A stretch of 64,000 nucleotides of DNA from Galeopsis tetrahit (GCA_963675135.1 OY776133.1:41943494-42007493), one strand, 5' to 3'; numbered from the stretch's first letter, positions 43,763 to 55,010 are shown. Notes: generated by a model from the sequence alone, not told the origin. Numbers and translations are program-made.

Positions 43763-44422
43763 CTAGTCTGCTGCAATTGTATCAGCTGAGGTCTTCAGCT
43801 GATCTTTGCTCTTCATGTGCTTGGATCCAGGAGTCCTAAGCTTAGTCAAGATGTCTGCTCTTTGGATATCTGTGTGAATTTTCTCCATCTTGATGTCCTT
43901 CTTTTCAAGGTGGTCTCTTATAAAATGGTGTCGAATGTCGACATGCTTGCACCTTGTGTGGAGGACTGGATTTTGAGTGATGGCAATGGCACTGCTGCTA
44001 TCACAATAGATAGGGACTTCTCTTGCCTCTACATTGTAATCCTTGAGTTGTTGAACTAGCCAGAGCAGCTGACTACAACAACTTCCAGCTGCCATATATT
44101 CTGCTTCAGTGGTGGAGGTTGCAACTGAAGTTTGCTTCTTTGAGAACCAAGATATCAACTTGTTGCCTAGGAATTGACAGGTTCCAGATGTGGATTTCCT
44201 ATCTATCCTACATCCACCATAGTCTGAGTCAGAATAACCACTTAATTCTAGATTGTCATCAGCACGGTACCATAGTCCTAAGTTGACTGTTCCTTTTAGA
44301 TACTTGAGAATCTTCCTTGCTGCTTCTAGATGACTTTGCTTCGGGTTTGCTTGAAACCTAGCACATACTCCTACAACAAAGTGCTCTATATTCAGCTTGA
44401 TCAACTGCCTGTCCAGACTCAT
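43763..44422 (-). pseudogene. Copia A RNase H
   Basis: The frame reads VGVCARFQANPKQSHLEAARKILKYLKG, LGLWYRADDN, SDYGGCRIDRKSTSG, STTEAEYMAAGSCC, YCDSSSAIAITQNPVLH, DIRHHFIRDHLEKKDIK and DIQRADILTK. Frame is lost relative to RT at about 44375 by a deletion that removes the IGSLLYLTASRPDIAF region. The C-terminus is cut short (ADILTK then KLRTPGSKH) by another deletion. The first residues are an artefact of the shift. Confidence 0.88.
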
Positions 44423-45386
44423 CTGGTTCCATTTTGAAAGATGTCATCATTGGAATCCTTGCAGTCTTGCTTTGTAGAGCTTTGAATCTTTCTAATAGGC
44501 TCTTGGTATACTTGGACTGGTTGATGAAGATCCCTTCTGGACCCTGCTTGACTTGGAGTCCTAGGAAGTAATTCATCTCACCCATCATGCTCATTTCAAA
44601 CTTTCCTTGCATAAGTTCAGAGAACTTTTTGCACATGTCTTGATTGGGTGATCCAAATATAATGTCATCTACATATATTTGCACCATTAGAATGTCTTCT
44701 CCTTCTTGTATTCTGAAAAGTGTTCTGTCAACTTTGCCTTTTGTGTACCCATTGTCAAGTAGGAATTGTGACAATGTGTCATACCAAGCTCTAGGGGTTT
44801 GCTTTAGACCATAGAGAGCCTTCTTCAGACGATATACTTGATCTCCTTTTTCAAATCCTGGAGGCTGCTCTACATACACTTCTTCTACCAGAATACCATT
44901 TAGAAAGGCACTCTTGACATCCATTTGGTATACTTTGAAGCCCATATATGATGCATAAGCTAGAAACAGTCGAATGGCTTCTAATCTGGCTACTGGAGCA
45001 AAGGTTTCATCATAGTCAATCCCTTCAGATTGAGAGTATCCTTTTGCAACTAGCCTTTCTTTATTTCTAGTTATTACATCATTTTCGTCCTTCTTATTCT
45101 TGAATACCCACTTTGTTCCTACTACATTGTGGTTTTCAGGACGATCTACCAATTCCCATACTTCATTTCTTTCGAATTGGTTTAGTTCTTCTTGCATAGT
45201 AGTGATCCAATTGCTATCAGTCATTGCTTCTTCTATGTCAGCTGGTTCAATGTTGGACAAGAAAGCACACCAGCAGAACATAGATGATTGGGGGTTCTGA
45301 TTCAGTTGTCTTCTGGTCTTGACACCTGAGTCTGCTCCTCCTAAGATGAGGTTTGATGGATGATTGTTTCTCCATGTATGCCTCAC
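44358..45386 (-). pseudogene. Copia A reverse transcriptase
   Basis: A full copia RT block: FCWCAFLSNIEPADIEEA, MQEELNQFERNEVWELVDRP, GTKWVFKNKKDEND, YDETFAPVARLEAIRLFLAYA, YQMDVKSAFLNGILVEEVYVEQPPGFE, LKKALYGLKQTPRAWYDTL, VQIYVDDIIFGSPN (catalytic YVDD intact) and FFLGLQVKQGPEGIF-like. The same frame continues upstream across a stop at 45525 to integrase. It ends in a shifted tail (YRALCCRSMC). Copies element RNA to DNA inside particles. Confidence 0.92.
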
Positions 45387-45524
45387 AGGTGTGTCTGCAT
45401 TAGATGAGCTTGGATTCTCATCTGTTCTTGCGCCATCAGGAGGGTTGACTTGACTTGGTCGATCATCATCTGTATCTTGTGTGTCAAAGAGATCATTCCC
45501 CCTTGCATTTGGGATTGTTGCATC

Positions 45525-47018
45525 TTAATTCTGGCCAGCTTGCTCAGCTTGAGTTTGAGATCTAGTGACTGGTCTGTGTGGCTTATCCTCTTCTGGTTCT
45601 TTAGGAAATGGTTCATTGACTTCAATAAACTCATCTGGTCTGGACTTGATCACTAGCTGCCTCATCTGATCTGCAGCTGAGTTTGTTTGTGCTGCACTCT
45701 TTTCACAAGATTCATCAAAAACAACATGAGGTGTTTCTTCCACAAGAAGGGTTCGTTTGTTGAGTACTCTAAATGCTTTGCTAGTAGAGGAGTATCCTAA
45801 GAATATCCCCTCATCTGCTTTGGCATCAAAAGCATTCAACTTACTCTTCCCATTGTTGTGAATGAAACACTTACAACCAAATATATGAAAGTAAGATACT
45901 CTAGGTTTTCTTCCTTTCCACATTTCATATGGGGTTTTCTCATGAATTTTGTGAATACCTGACCTATTTTGAGTGTGACAAGCTGTGTTGATAGCTTCTG
46001 CCCATAGCTTCTTAGGAGTGGAGAATTCAGCAAGGAGTGTTCTTGCAGCTTCTTTGAGTGTTCTGACTCTTCTTTCAGCTACACCATTCTGTTGTGGTGT
46101 TCTTGCTGCACTTGTCTCATGCTGAATACCATTATAAGTACAATAGGCAATAATATAAGAGTTAATAAATTCAGTGCCTTTGTCACTTCTAATTTTCACA
46201 ATTGGTTCTTCTTTCTCTACTTGGATCTTCTTCAATAGTTCAGGGAGCTTCTGCTGAGTTTCACTCTTCTTGTATAAGAAGATAACCCAAGTAAACTTGG
46301 AGTAGTCATCTACAACAATGAGAGTGTACTTTCTCCCTGTTAGTGTGGTTGGAGTGATTGGTCCAAAGAGATCCATGTGAAGCAATTCAAGAACTCTGCT
46401 GGTTGATGCTGTCTTCTTTGTCTTGAAGGAGACCTTTGTTTGCTTTCCTTGTTGACATGCATCACATACCTGATCTTTACAGTAGAGTTCATTAGGCAGA
46501 CCATCAACTAAGGATTCCCTTGCTAGCTTGTTCATAGTCTTAAAGTTCAGATGACTAAGACGTTTGTGCCATAGCCAGCTGACATCTTTAGGGCTCTTCA
46601 CAAGCAGACATGTATCCTTAGGACAGCTGTTCCAATTTGCAAGATACATACTTCCCTTTCTAGATCCTGTTAAAAGGTTTTGTTTTGTTCTTTTATCACT
46701 TATGAGACACTCATCTTTAGAGAATTTTACTGAGTAACTAGTGTCACAAAAATGAGAAACAGATAATAAATTAAACTTTAAACCTTCTACATATGATACA
46801 TCATGTACCTCAATGTCACCATTTTTAAGGGTGCCATATCCTTTTGTGTTACCGTGCGCGTTATCACCAAAGAAGACTTTTGGACCTTTCTTTTCTGTGT
46901 AGTTGGTCAGCAGGGCTTTGGTTCCAGTCATATGGGTTGAGCATCCACTATCTATGTACCATGTTTCTCCTGCTAGACCTCCTCTTCTGTATAGGTCCCT
47001 CCTTTCCTGCAAGAAGGG
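45525..47018 (-). pseudogene. Copia A protease and integrase
   Basis: Protease motif TWYIDSGCSTHMTG (DSG catalytic). Then the gag-pre-integrase LWHKRLSHLNFKTMN with CKDQVCDACQQGKQ (H2C2 zinc site). The integrase core has HMDLFGP, IRSDKGTEF and PQQNGVAERR (the D, D and E residues), and the chromodomain-like end is GYSSTSKAFRVLNKRTLLVEE. An acidic linker follows and stops at 45525. RT continues in the same frame. There is no start codon: the frame begins after TAA 47019-47021, in phase with the gag tail upstream. Confidence 0.93.
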
Positions 47019-47933
47019 TTAAGTCTTAGGTACCCATTTTGTCTTGGGTCCTTGGGTGTTAGTACTACCCTTGGGAATCCACATATACATTGGTCGTTTG
47101 AACAACCTTGAGCACTTGAGTTGTTTCCCTCGGGCATCACAGAACTAAATCTTACCAGTTAGCACCTTGGACTGGTCTGATTTGTTACTTGTGTCAGCTA
47201 AGTAATAGTCAAATGGTTTCCTTTTATAGGAGTGTACATACATTATCTTTTGACTAGTTACATTCGGCCTGGGTGCATTAGCTGGACGATGCACACGATT
47301 ATATGGACCATACTTTTCTGTTCTCACAATATCATAAGAGATAGGGGGTGCAAAGAGAACAAATTTGTGTGAAGAAGACTTCTTCTTCTTGGCTGGAGCA
47401 GCATACAGCTGAGACTGTCTCAATCGAGATGGTCTAGGCTATTTGTTGTTCCTCTGTACAGGCTTGGGGTTAACTTGTCTTTTACCATTTTTGGTGTTGG
47501 GATAGTTAGCCTTAGCTGGTACAGATGCCTTTTGGTTCATATTAGGTTCATTGTGTTTAGAACACTCACCTTTTTCATGTGTCTGAGTAGTACACTTGTT
47601 AGGTGTATTACCCCCAGCTGGAGAGGATGTTGATGGATTAAGTTCATAGCCAAAACCCATCTTATTGCCATTTGATCTATAATATTCAGAGATACTTTCA
47701 ATAGTAGTAGATGCTTTATTGAACTCTGATATCTTTTGATTTAGGCATTCCTTCTCCTTTTCTAAGAGCTTGTGTGCTTGGAAGAGGTCATTGAACTTAG
47801 ATTGTAGTGAACGAAATTCCTTGGTTTCTAAGGCTTGAGTTTCTAACATCCCCTCATACAACTGAGTTATTGTGGTATTTTCTTCCTTAAGAAGTTCCAC
47901 TTCTTTGGTCAATCTTTCATTCATTGTGACCAA
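47019..47933 (-). pseudogene. Copia A gag C-terminal tail and gag-pol junction
   Basis: One minus-strand frame with stops at about 47439, 47145 and 47019. It has a leucine-zipper-like start (MVTMNERLTKEVELLKEEN), basic patches and the SYDIVRTEKYGPYNRV and MYMWIPKGSTNTQGP blocks found in the tail before protease in SIRE-type gag. The last stop (TAA at 47019-47021) separates gag from pol in the same frame, a layout known from SIRE1. The two other stops look like decay. Confidence 0.75.
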
Positions 47934-47952
47934 CTCAGGGGTGTTATCAAAC

Positions 47953-49434
47953 TTAATTAACCTTTTTCAACCTAGCAATTTCTTTCCTTAAATCCTTATT
48001 CTCCTCTTCCACTTCTATAAAAGCTCTAGTGGCAATATCCAGATCACCTTTTACCTTTCTTAAAGATTGATAATAGGTGTCTTCTGATTCGCCTTCAGAT
48101 GAGTTTATCTCATCGGTTTGTGAAAAAATAGATGAATGGAAAGTTGTAGTATAGGAATTTACCTCATTTTCACCTATGGCCATCATAGCTAGATCATCTA
48201 AATCATCTGAGAAGATTTGACAGTCTGGTGATGTAGGAAGTTCATCACTTTGATATTCAGACTCTTCAGTCACCATTGCTTGCTTGTCTGAATTTCTTCT
48301 GTCTCTTCTTGGCCTTCTTTCTTCTTTGTCATCCAAGTTCAGCTCTGGACATTCATAGACATAATGTCCTGGTTTGTGACAATTGAAGCATGATCCAGGT
48401 TTCTGATTTGAGTTGCCTTTCCTTAGAGGAGTGGCATCTCTTCTTCTAGATCCTCGGCTGTCAGATGACTCCATATCCTTTCTAGGATATCTTTCTGGTG
48501 TTCTTTCTTTGGATCCTCTGGAGGGTGAACTGGCTCTCCTGTCTTTGTAATTCCTGTAGAATTTTCTATATTTGCTGTTGAGAGTGTTCATCTTTTCGAA
48601 TCTCTTGATCATAAGAGTCATTTGCTCTTTCAGACTCATGTCTGATCCTTCAAAGTCTTCTGTTTTCAGTGAGGTCTTGCCAGATGAGGTACTTGCAGCT
48701 TTTGCATTGGCTGCCTTGAAGGCTACAGTCTTGGAGGTAGATGGGGTTACAGTTGGCTCATCACTTCCTGAGTTTTCTTCTCTTTCAAGATCATATTCAT
48801 GAGCTTTTAGGTTCTGAAATAGAGTTTGTGCAGACCATTTCTTGATATCTTGAGTATCTTTGATGATGGTCTTCTTGAGTCTCCATTTCTTGATTAGAGA
48901 GTCTAAGATCTTTAGATTTTTCTCTCTATTTGTATACTTGTTGCCCAGAGATTCTATCTCATTGATGATCTTGGTAAATCTATTGTCTAGCTGATCAATA
49001 GATTCTTCTGGTTGCATCTTGAAGTGTTTGAACTTCTTGACTGCTGTTGACAATTTGCTCTCCTTGATTAGCTCTGTTCCTTCACAGAGAAGTGCCAAAG
49101 CATCCCACATATCTCTTGCTGACTCACAGTTGATTACTTTTGCAATGTACTCATTTGGAAGAGTTTGCATGATGTAATCTTGAGCAATGCTATCAAGATT
49201 TAATTGCTTCATCTCTTCAGGTGTGAGGTCCTTCATTGGCTTGGGAACAAGTTCTCCAACTAGAACTTCTGGATCACCATTTGCAGTGTTGACTGTCATG
49301 ATGGTGATTGGGCCTTCTGTGATTACTTACCACATCTTGTAGTGGACTGATGTGAGATTCTTCCTCATCCTGATCTTCCAGTAATCATAATCCTCCACTG
49401 AAAACTTAGGCAACTTACGAATGTTAGCACTCAT
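47953..49434 (-). pseudogene. Copia A gag (capsid and nucleocapsid)
   Basis: ATG at 49434 (MSANIRKLPKFSVEDYDYWK), then a nonsense TAA at 49327-49329, then the same frame from 49299: DLTPEEMKQLNLDSIAQDYI, ESARDMWDALALLCEGTELI, FKMQPEESIDQLDNRFTKII and NREKNLKILDSLIKKW, the UBN2-type copia gag. CFNCHKPGHYVYECP (CX2CX4HX4C) is the zinc knuckle, at about 48360. A coiled coil (KDLRKEIARLKKV) ends the frame. A +1-type frame change leads into 47933. Forms the particle that packages element RNA. Confidence 0.9.
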
Positions 49435-49550
49435 GCTGTATGAGTTTTCAAAAACAAGTTTTTCAAAAGAATAGATCTGTTCAAGAGGACTACAGAAAGA
49501 CTCCCTCAAGTCTTCTGATAATCTAGAGACAGTAGTCCGTCAGAACCACT

Positions 49551-49562
49551 GCTCTGATACCA
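49551..49562 (-). promoter_or_regulatory. Primer-binding site of copia A
   Basis: GCTCTGATACCA on the plus strand reads TGGTATCAGAGC on the minus strand, complementary to the initiator-Met tRNA 3' end, two bases from the LTR. This is the standard copia primer site. Confidence 0.93.
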
Positions 49563-49564
49563 CT

Positions 49565-50796
49565 TGTTGGTCCCTGAACGAGTAGTGAATGGGATTAAAG
49601 TCTAGATGGGAGGGGTGAATAGACTTTAAAACTTTTTCAAGAGAGTTGGGAACCTCTTCTGATTGCTATGTCAACTGGACTACAAGTCTGCTGGTCCAGA
49701 TGACTATAGTGATCTGAATGAAGAGATTATATGCGGAATTATGGTAGGCCTTGTTTAGACTCGTTCTTTTTGTTTCTTTTGAAAGTGTTAGCTTGTTTAA
49801 TTAATGAAAACCTCAGCTGATGCTGGTTTGAAGGTTATGGCCTTGATTCGAAGACAGTTAAAAACACAGTATGCACTATATAAAAATATATGGAAAGACA
49901 GTAATGTAAAGTGCAGAAAGGTAAATAACACCAGGTTTATAGTGGTTCGGATATACGTTCCTACGTCCACTCTCACGTCCTAACGTGATGTTTAATCCCT
50001 TTAATTTACCAAAAATTACAAGGGCCTAAATCAAATGATATACAATATGAATGGGATTCAGGTTCTTATGGGTTGGATAGAAATCACTTAAGAGCTAGAG
50101 ATATTCTAAGGATTTTTGGGCTCTTGGAGAACTCTTAAAACAGTATGGCTTTTAGCTTGATTGCTTGCTTAGCTTGTTGAATTCTCTCGTTGTGACTTCG
50201 TCCTTGTGATTTCTCATCCTCTTGTATTTATAATGGTGATTGCTGCAACTAGCCGTTGGAGTTGACTAGCCGTTGGGGCAATCTTTCCATATTGGCTTGA
50301 TTCCTTGATTCCAGCCGCTTGATTGCTTCAATCCTGGGATCATGTCAATCTTCTAACTAAGGTAAGTCTTCATTCAAATTGCAAGATGACTTTGGGAATC
50401 AGCCGAGTCCTGGACGAGCACATAGTCTTCTGATCTGCTCTACTAGTCTTCTGACTACTCGTCTGGTCGAGGTCTTCTGTCTTCTGATATCAGTCGAGTA
50501 ACACTCTTCTGATCTGGCAAATCTTTTATGCACTCTTAGATTATCTTCAATCTTGGACTCCATCAGATAAGTAGGTATACAAACACCTTACTTAACTGGT
50601 CTTCAAGGATCTTCTAGTCTTCAAGTCTTCTACTCTTCTCATCTTGAGGATAGGCATGTAAGCCAGGGCTGTGCTGATCAGCTGATATCAATACAGTTGA
50701 TCACACAAGACTAGTCTAAGCTGCTCTAAACAAAGTCAGCTGATCCTATTACATTTATAAACTCTAAGTGTTTTGGCCATCAAAACTATTCTAACA
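49565..50796 (-). repeat. 5' LTR of copia A (reverse orientation)
   Basis: Starts TGTTGGTCC and ends TATTCTAACA on the plus strand, 1232 bases. It has the primer site adjacent at its left. Compared with 36149-37568 it lacks about 190 bases around the CTTTAATTTACC region. TATTTATA at 50225-50232 is the reversed TATA box. Confidence 0.92.
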
Positions 50797-50830
50797 TCAA
50801 GTGGGGCTTAGGGTGAATTTATATCCCAAC
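50797..50830. repeat. 34-bp inverted copy of copia B ORF3 flank
   Basis: Exact reverse complement of 36115-36148, now placed between copia A's 5' LTR and the truncated copia B LTR. It is the rearrangement junction. Confidence 0.9.
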
Positions 50831-52071
50831 AAGAGTTTATAGTGGTTCAGAGACTCAAGCTCCTACATCAACTTTCCCTGATTTAACAGGATAATTCATT
50901 CACTCTTGGAATTAACTTGTTTTATAGTGCCAAGGTGCACTTGATCAAGAACACCACTCCTTGGTGAATTGATCCCTAGGATGTCTAGAGTCCTAGTACC
51001 CTCTTCTCAACTCAGAACTGAACTGTTCTTCTCTCAACAGTCAGCTCCTACCACTTCTACTACTACAACCTTCTCACTTTCTAACTTGAAAGGGATAAGG
51101 TTTGAAGTAAGGTTCCATCTAATTAGATATCCTTTACAATGAAGTTCAGTGTATAAGGATAGGATATCTCTCTAAGCTTTGTATGGATATACAATAAGGT
51201 TCAGTTTAGAAGAAGTGTATGAAGACTAAGATAGTCTTTTGAAAGCTTGAAGATTCTATGAGCCTTGAGCTTCAGAATAGTTGATGTAGTTGGATACTTT
51301 CAAATGGTCTTCACACTTCTGTATTTATAGACAAATGAAGGATTTGCCCGTTGGAGAGGCAGCCCCAAATGTCCATAAATGTCTTCTTTAAGTTCTTCAA
51401 CTTAGAAGACAGATTCTTGATAGTGACATGTCCTCATTTGGGAAATAAACGGTTGTATAGACTTTGTCTTCATTCTGTAGTACTCTTCCCAATGTCTGAC
51501 TTCAAGATTCACTTGATTAAGCTTGGACATGGCTTCTGAAGGTTGCTCCAATGATAGGACAACATTCCTTATCAAATGGACAACTCTGCTTATCATTATC
51601 AGTAGACTTGCTTATCAGCATAGTTGGCCTGCTCTTTTCAGATGACTTGGCTCTTTCCCTTTGCTTCACTTGGAAGTGATCTTAGCATGATTCATTGAAG
51701 GTCTTTAGGGTATAGTTGTCTTGAATTCTTTAGCATAGTTGATCTTTAAACTTCAGAACACTTGTTCTTGTTTAATTGTGCTGAGACAACTCTTCTGGAC
51801 AACTCTCCTGATCAGCATACTTGTCCTTAAAAGGACTTGGTGATTGTTCCAGAATTTGAGCCTTGAGGGGACTTGTTCTTGGTAGACTTCAAAGCATATG
51901 TTCCCCCTCAAATTATGCATCTATTCAACTAAGAGCTGCCTAACATTTCAGCTTCTCATCTAACCTTATGCTATATGTTCTAACATTCTTAGAACATAAT
52001 AATCTTTGACTTAGGCATGTCTCAGGGGGTTTTGGTATTGAATCAAAACATATCTCATTTTATTCCCAATA
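50831..52071 (-). repeat. 5' LTR of copia B, truncated
   Basis: Matches 16683-17923 from AAGAGTTTATAGTGG to the end, with few differences by eye, including the TATTTATA box (51322-51329). The first roughly 390 bases of the LTR (counterpart of 16292-16682) are missing and the 34-bp insert abuts. The last two bases, ta, are probably a decayed CA terminus. Followed by gagag. Confidence 0.9.
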
Positions 52072-52076
52072 GAGAG

Positions 52077-52133
52077 CTTTTAAAAGAGCTCGAGATCTTT
52101 TAAAAGCTCTCAGAGGCCAAATATGTAGTAGTG
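52077..52133. repeat. Gypsy E palindrome arm split by copia B
   Basis: With 16265-16291 this stretch forms a long imperfect palindrome. CACTACTACATA and TATGTAGTAGTG, and GGCCTTGGAGAG and CTCTCAGAGGCC, pair, and the centre is GAGCTCGAGATC. Copia B inserted within the left arm. It could form a hairpin in RNA or DNA. Confidence 0.75.
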
Positions 52134-52186
52134 GTGGCCCTGCTGATGGCGACTCCTTTAGACAAAGGAAGCAAAGTGTCAGATCG

Positions 52187-52785
52187 TTGAAAGTGGAGCA
52201 GAATGTGGAACATCGAGGGATAGGAAAAATGACAGTGGTTCCTAACATCCATTTCGGACCAGAAGACATGGGAGTACTTAGAGAGACTCATAATGACGTG
52301 TTAGTCATTACTACGGACATCGCAGGGTATGACGTGGCGCGCATCTTTGTAGACACGGGGAGCACAACAGATATTATGTTCTTGGAGTGCTTCAAAAAGA
52401 TGGAGCTGAACATAAAGCTTAGGCCAGTGGAAACCGCCCTTTATAGATTCTCAGGGGGAGCAATCCAGCCCCTCGGCTCAGCATTGTTGCAGGTAGGGCT
52501 AGGGACTGCCCCCACCGGCGAGTACAAATGATAGAATTCTTGATAGTAGACGTTCCCTCCTCATATAATGTGGTGATGGGAAGACCGAGCTTGAATATCT
52601 TTCAGGCCGTAATTTCCACCTTCAATATGAAGATGAAATTTCCTGCCTCAGGGGGAGTGGGAGAGATATGTGGAGATCAGTACCAAGCATGGAAATGCTA
52701 TGTAGAGTCAGTAAAGATAGCAGACAAGGCTACGTTTCGAGGTTTAGAAAGATGTAAAGGGGAGGACCCTGAACTAAAAAAATGA
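52187..52785 (+). pseudogene. Gypsy E protease region
   Basis: The frame at 52187-52531 reads GIGKMTVVPNIHFGPEDM, YDVARIFVDTGSTTDIMF (the DTG of an aspartic protease) and the FSGGAIQPLGS phrase. A frame change at about 52528 continues as IVDVPSSYNVVMGRPSLN and the ISTFNMKMKFP block. The ORF ends with a stop at 52783-52785. The order matches the protease segment of Tat-type gypsy pol. Cleaves the polyprotein. Confidence 0.82.
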
Positions 52786-52803
52786 AGAGTAGGTGAACTG
52801 GCA

Positions 52804-53657
52804 GTGGAGCAGCTCAAGATCAAGGCAGATGAGGAATTAATGAACATCGAACATTACACAGAAAATGACGGGTTCACGACCAGAATTGGGACTCAGATGA
52901 ACCCAGAACTCAAGGAAAGGATGATAGCCACTCTACGAGAGAATGTGGATATATTTGCCTTCGCCCCAGTGGACATGACGGGTATCCCTCCGGAGATAGC
53001 AGTACATCACCTCAACGTGGATCCTAGGGCGAGACCAGTAAAACAAAAATTGAGAAATTTTGGTAAAGAAAAAAATCTTATTGTGTAAGAGGAAATTGAT
53101 AAGTTGTTGAGTGCAGGGCATATAAAGAGGGTGCAATTCCCTGAGTGGCTCTCAAATGCGGTGTTGGTGTCTAAAGGAGCTGGTAAGTGGAGAATGTGCA
53201 TCGACTTCAGGGATTTGAATAAAGCATGTCCCAAGGACCACTATCCATTGCCCATAATCGATCAATTGGTGGACGCGACATCAGGTTTTGAGTTGCTTAG
53301 CATGATGGACGCATGTCAGGGATACCATTAGATTCAGTTGAATCCCCTTTATATCCCAAAGGTATGTTTTATTGCAGCTTGTGGTACCTTTGGATATATA
53401 CGTATGCCTTTCGGACTGATAAATGCAGGAGCCACCTACCAGAGAATGGTAGACTTAGTTTTTCGAGAGCAAATTGGTAAGAACATGGAAATCTACGTGG
53501 ATGACATGTTGGCCAAGAGCGTTAAGGCAGAGGAACATGTGAAAGATCTGGAGGAGATATTCCAGGTAATCAGGAGTAATGGCGTTAAGTTGAATCCAGC
53601 TAAATGCTCCTCTGGAGTGAGGTCAGGGAAATGTTGGGATATGAATCCTATAAACAA
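52804..53657 (+). pseudogene. Gypsy E reverse transcriptase (N-terminal part), cut by copia D
   Basis: After a run-up (FAFAPVDMTGIPPEIAVHHLNVD) the RT blocks appear: GHIKRVQFPEWLSNAVLV, GKWRMCIDFRDLNKACPKD, YPLPIIDQLVD, SMMDACQGYH, FGLINAGATYQRMVD, MEIYVDDMLAKS (catalytic YVDD) and LNPAKCSSGVRSG. Stops interrupt it at 53086-53088 and 53329-53331. A one-base change near 53630 breaks frame before the copia D LTR begins at 53658. RNase H and integrase are absent here. Confidence 0.9.
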
Positions 53658-54996
53658 TGTTCTAATTGATGATTATATGTTTTGATGGCCAAAAGCAACT
53701 ATGAAGTTAATGATATATGTGATTATATGTTGTTCTATGTGAGATATATGGATTAAGTTTACTGATCTTTATATGTGATATGAAGTTGAAGTTTACTGAT
53801 CTTATGATTTACTAATCTGATATATGAACTGTTTAAGAACTAAGCTGATGAATGAATTGTATAGACAGCTTATAGTATAGGACTTAGTTATACTCATCTG
53901 TATGTAGTTCAGTTGATGTATAGATAGGTTTTATATTTGTAAAAGTTGTATTCTATTGTATTCAGCACTGTAATAGTTAGAACAGTATATTAGATTAAAG
54001 AAAGATGACTAAGAGATATCAGAAGACTATTTCAGAGATTGAAGATATCAAGTGAAGTATTATTGAAAGAAGCTGAACAGTTTGGAAGAACTGTGCTGAT
54101 TGACCAAGAGCAGTAAAACTAAGAAGAGTAGTTTACTGTGCTGAGTTGGTTTGTTTGAAGAATAAGTTTGGATGACTTATTTAAAGTGTAACTGAAGATT
54201 TATTTGAAGATATGCTGACTTGGAAAGATAAGTTTTAAGTTGGTTACAAAGAAGTAAGTTACAACAAGAAACGGTTATGAGTTAGTTGAGAGTTAGTTCA
54301 CAAACTGCTAACTGTCTTACTATTGCTTATAAATACCGTGTGATCTTCTACTTGAAAAGACTACTGACACTACTGATACAATTACTATTCAAGAGCAATC
54401 AAGAAGTATTCAAGTATTCAAGAACTCACATAGTTGAAGATCAAGAACTGAAGAGAACCCACAGATCTGATTTGAAGAAACAAAGGCTATTATCAAGAGA
54501 AGTTTTACTTTTCGTTTTAAGTTTGTATTGTGTAAACAAGTGTGCTAGTTACTTGTGAAATTACTAGTAGATCGAAGATATACCTGGTGGTATAATCGAC
54601 AAGATCAAAGTCTTAATCTTGGGACTCTAAACAACAAGTACTCAAGTGGAAAAGAGTAATAAAACATCGCAACTGGAGTTGTGAGAGTGGATGTAGACAT
54701 TTGTCGAACCACTATAAAATCTTGTGTTCTTTACTGTTTTGTTTTTGATTAACTGTTGATATATTTGTTGAACCAAGAACAGTAAGTTTTCTAAAGAAAA
54801 GATTTAAAGAAAAGTTAAAAGTTGAGTATAAAAGCTGACTGTTAAGTACTGAGCTGATTCTAAGAACAGTACTGTACAGAACACATTTCCGCACTTAAAC
54901 TCTGATATTTTGATAGAATTTGAAAATTCTATTCACCCCTCCCCTCTAGACTTTTTCTTAGCTTACTCAATCTTAACTCAACTTTTGGGACCAACA
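53658..54996 (+). repeat. 5' LTR of copia D
   Basis: From TGTTCTAATTG to GGGACCAACA, about 1339 bases. Its end carries CACCCCTCCCCTCTAG like A and C. TATAAATA is at 54328-54335. A run of ACTGATCTT repeats lies near its start. Confidence 0.82.
54328..54335 (+). promoter_or_regulatory. TATA box of the copia D LTR
   Basis: TATAAATA about 670 bases into the LTR, with a CT/AC leader downstream. Promoter role inferred by position. Confidence 0.5.
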
Positions 54997-54998
54997 AG

Positions 54999-55010
54999 TG
55001 GTATCAGAGC
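54999..55010 (+). promoter_or_regulatory. Primer-binding site of copia D
   Basis: TGGTATCAGAGC, the initiator-Met tRNA complement, two bases after the LTR end. Confidence 0.95.

Larger units (their letters stand above)
40591..50796 (-). mobile_element. Copia A (SIRE-like), minus strand, lacking its 3' LTR
   Basis: From right to left: LTR (49565-50796), primer site, gag, protease-integrase, RT, RNase H and ORF3, which ends abruptly inside its C-terminal part at about 40591. The 3' polypurine tract and 3' LTR are absent here. An A-type LTR sits separately, inverted, at 36149-37568. The right flank (50797-50830) is a 34-bp piece of copia B ORF3, then the truncated B LTR. Confidence 0.85.
16292..52071 (-). 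mobile_element. SIRE-like Ty1/copia element B (carrier of nested insertions)
   Basis: A minus-strand copia element bounded by LTRs (16292-17923 and truncated 50831-52071) and the duplication gagag. From its 3' end it keeps a polypurine tract, a long ORF3 (split by a CACTA and by an element A LTR), RNase H and RT. Its integrase, protease, gag and primer site are missing, replaced at about 40591-50830 by most of copia A. The gypsy gag resumes right after 52076. So the outer limits are firm while the interior is rearranged. Confidence 0.85.
13794..53657 (+). mobile_element. Ty3/gypsy (Tat-type) element E, split by copia B
   Basis: A gypsy retrotransposon running 5' LTR, primer site, gag (to 16291), then, after a 35.8-kb insertion, protease and reverse transcriptase (52077-53657), where copia D cuts it. 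Parts on the two sides complement each other and a palindrome is rejoined across the insertion (16265-16291 with 52077-52133). RNase H, integrase and the 3' LTR must lie outside the window if they survive. The Tat-type label rests on the gag style and TGGCGCCGTCTGTGGG primer site. Confidence 0.85.

Noticed and set aside
50797..50830. A chance match of 34 bases
   Set aside because: An exact 34-base inverted identity next to the same LTR edge is far beyond chance, so it was kept as a rearrangement signal.
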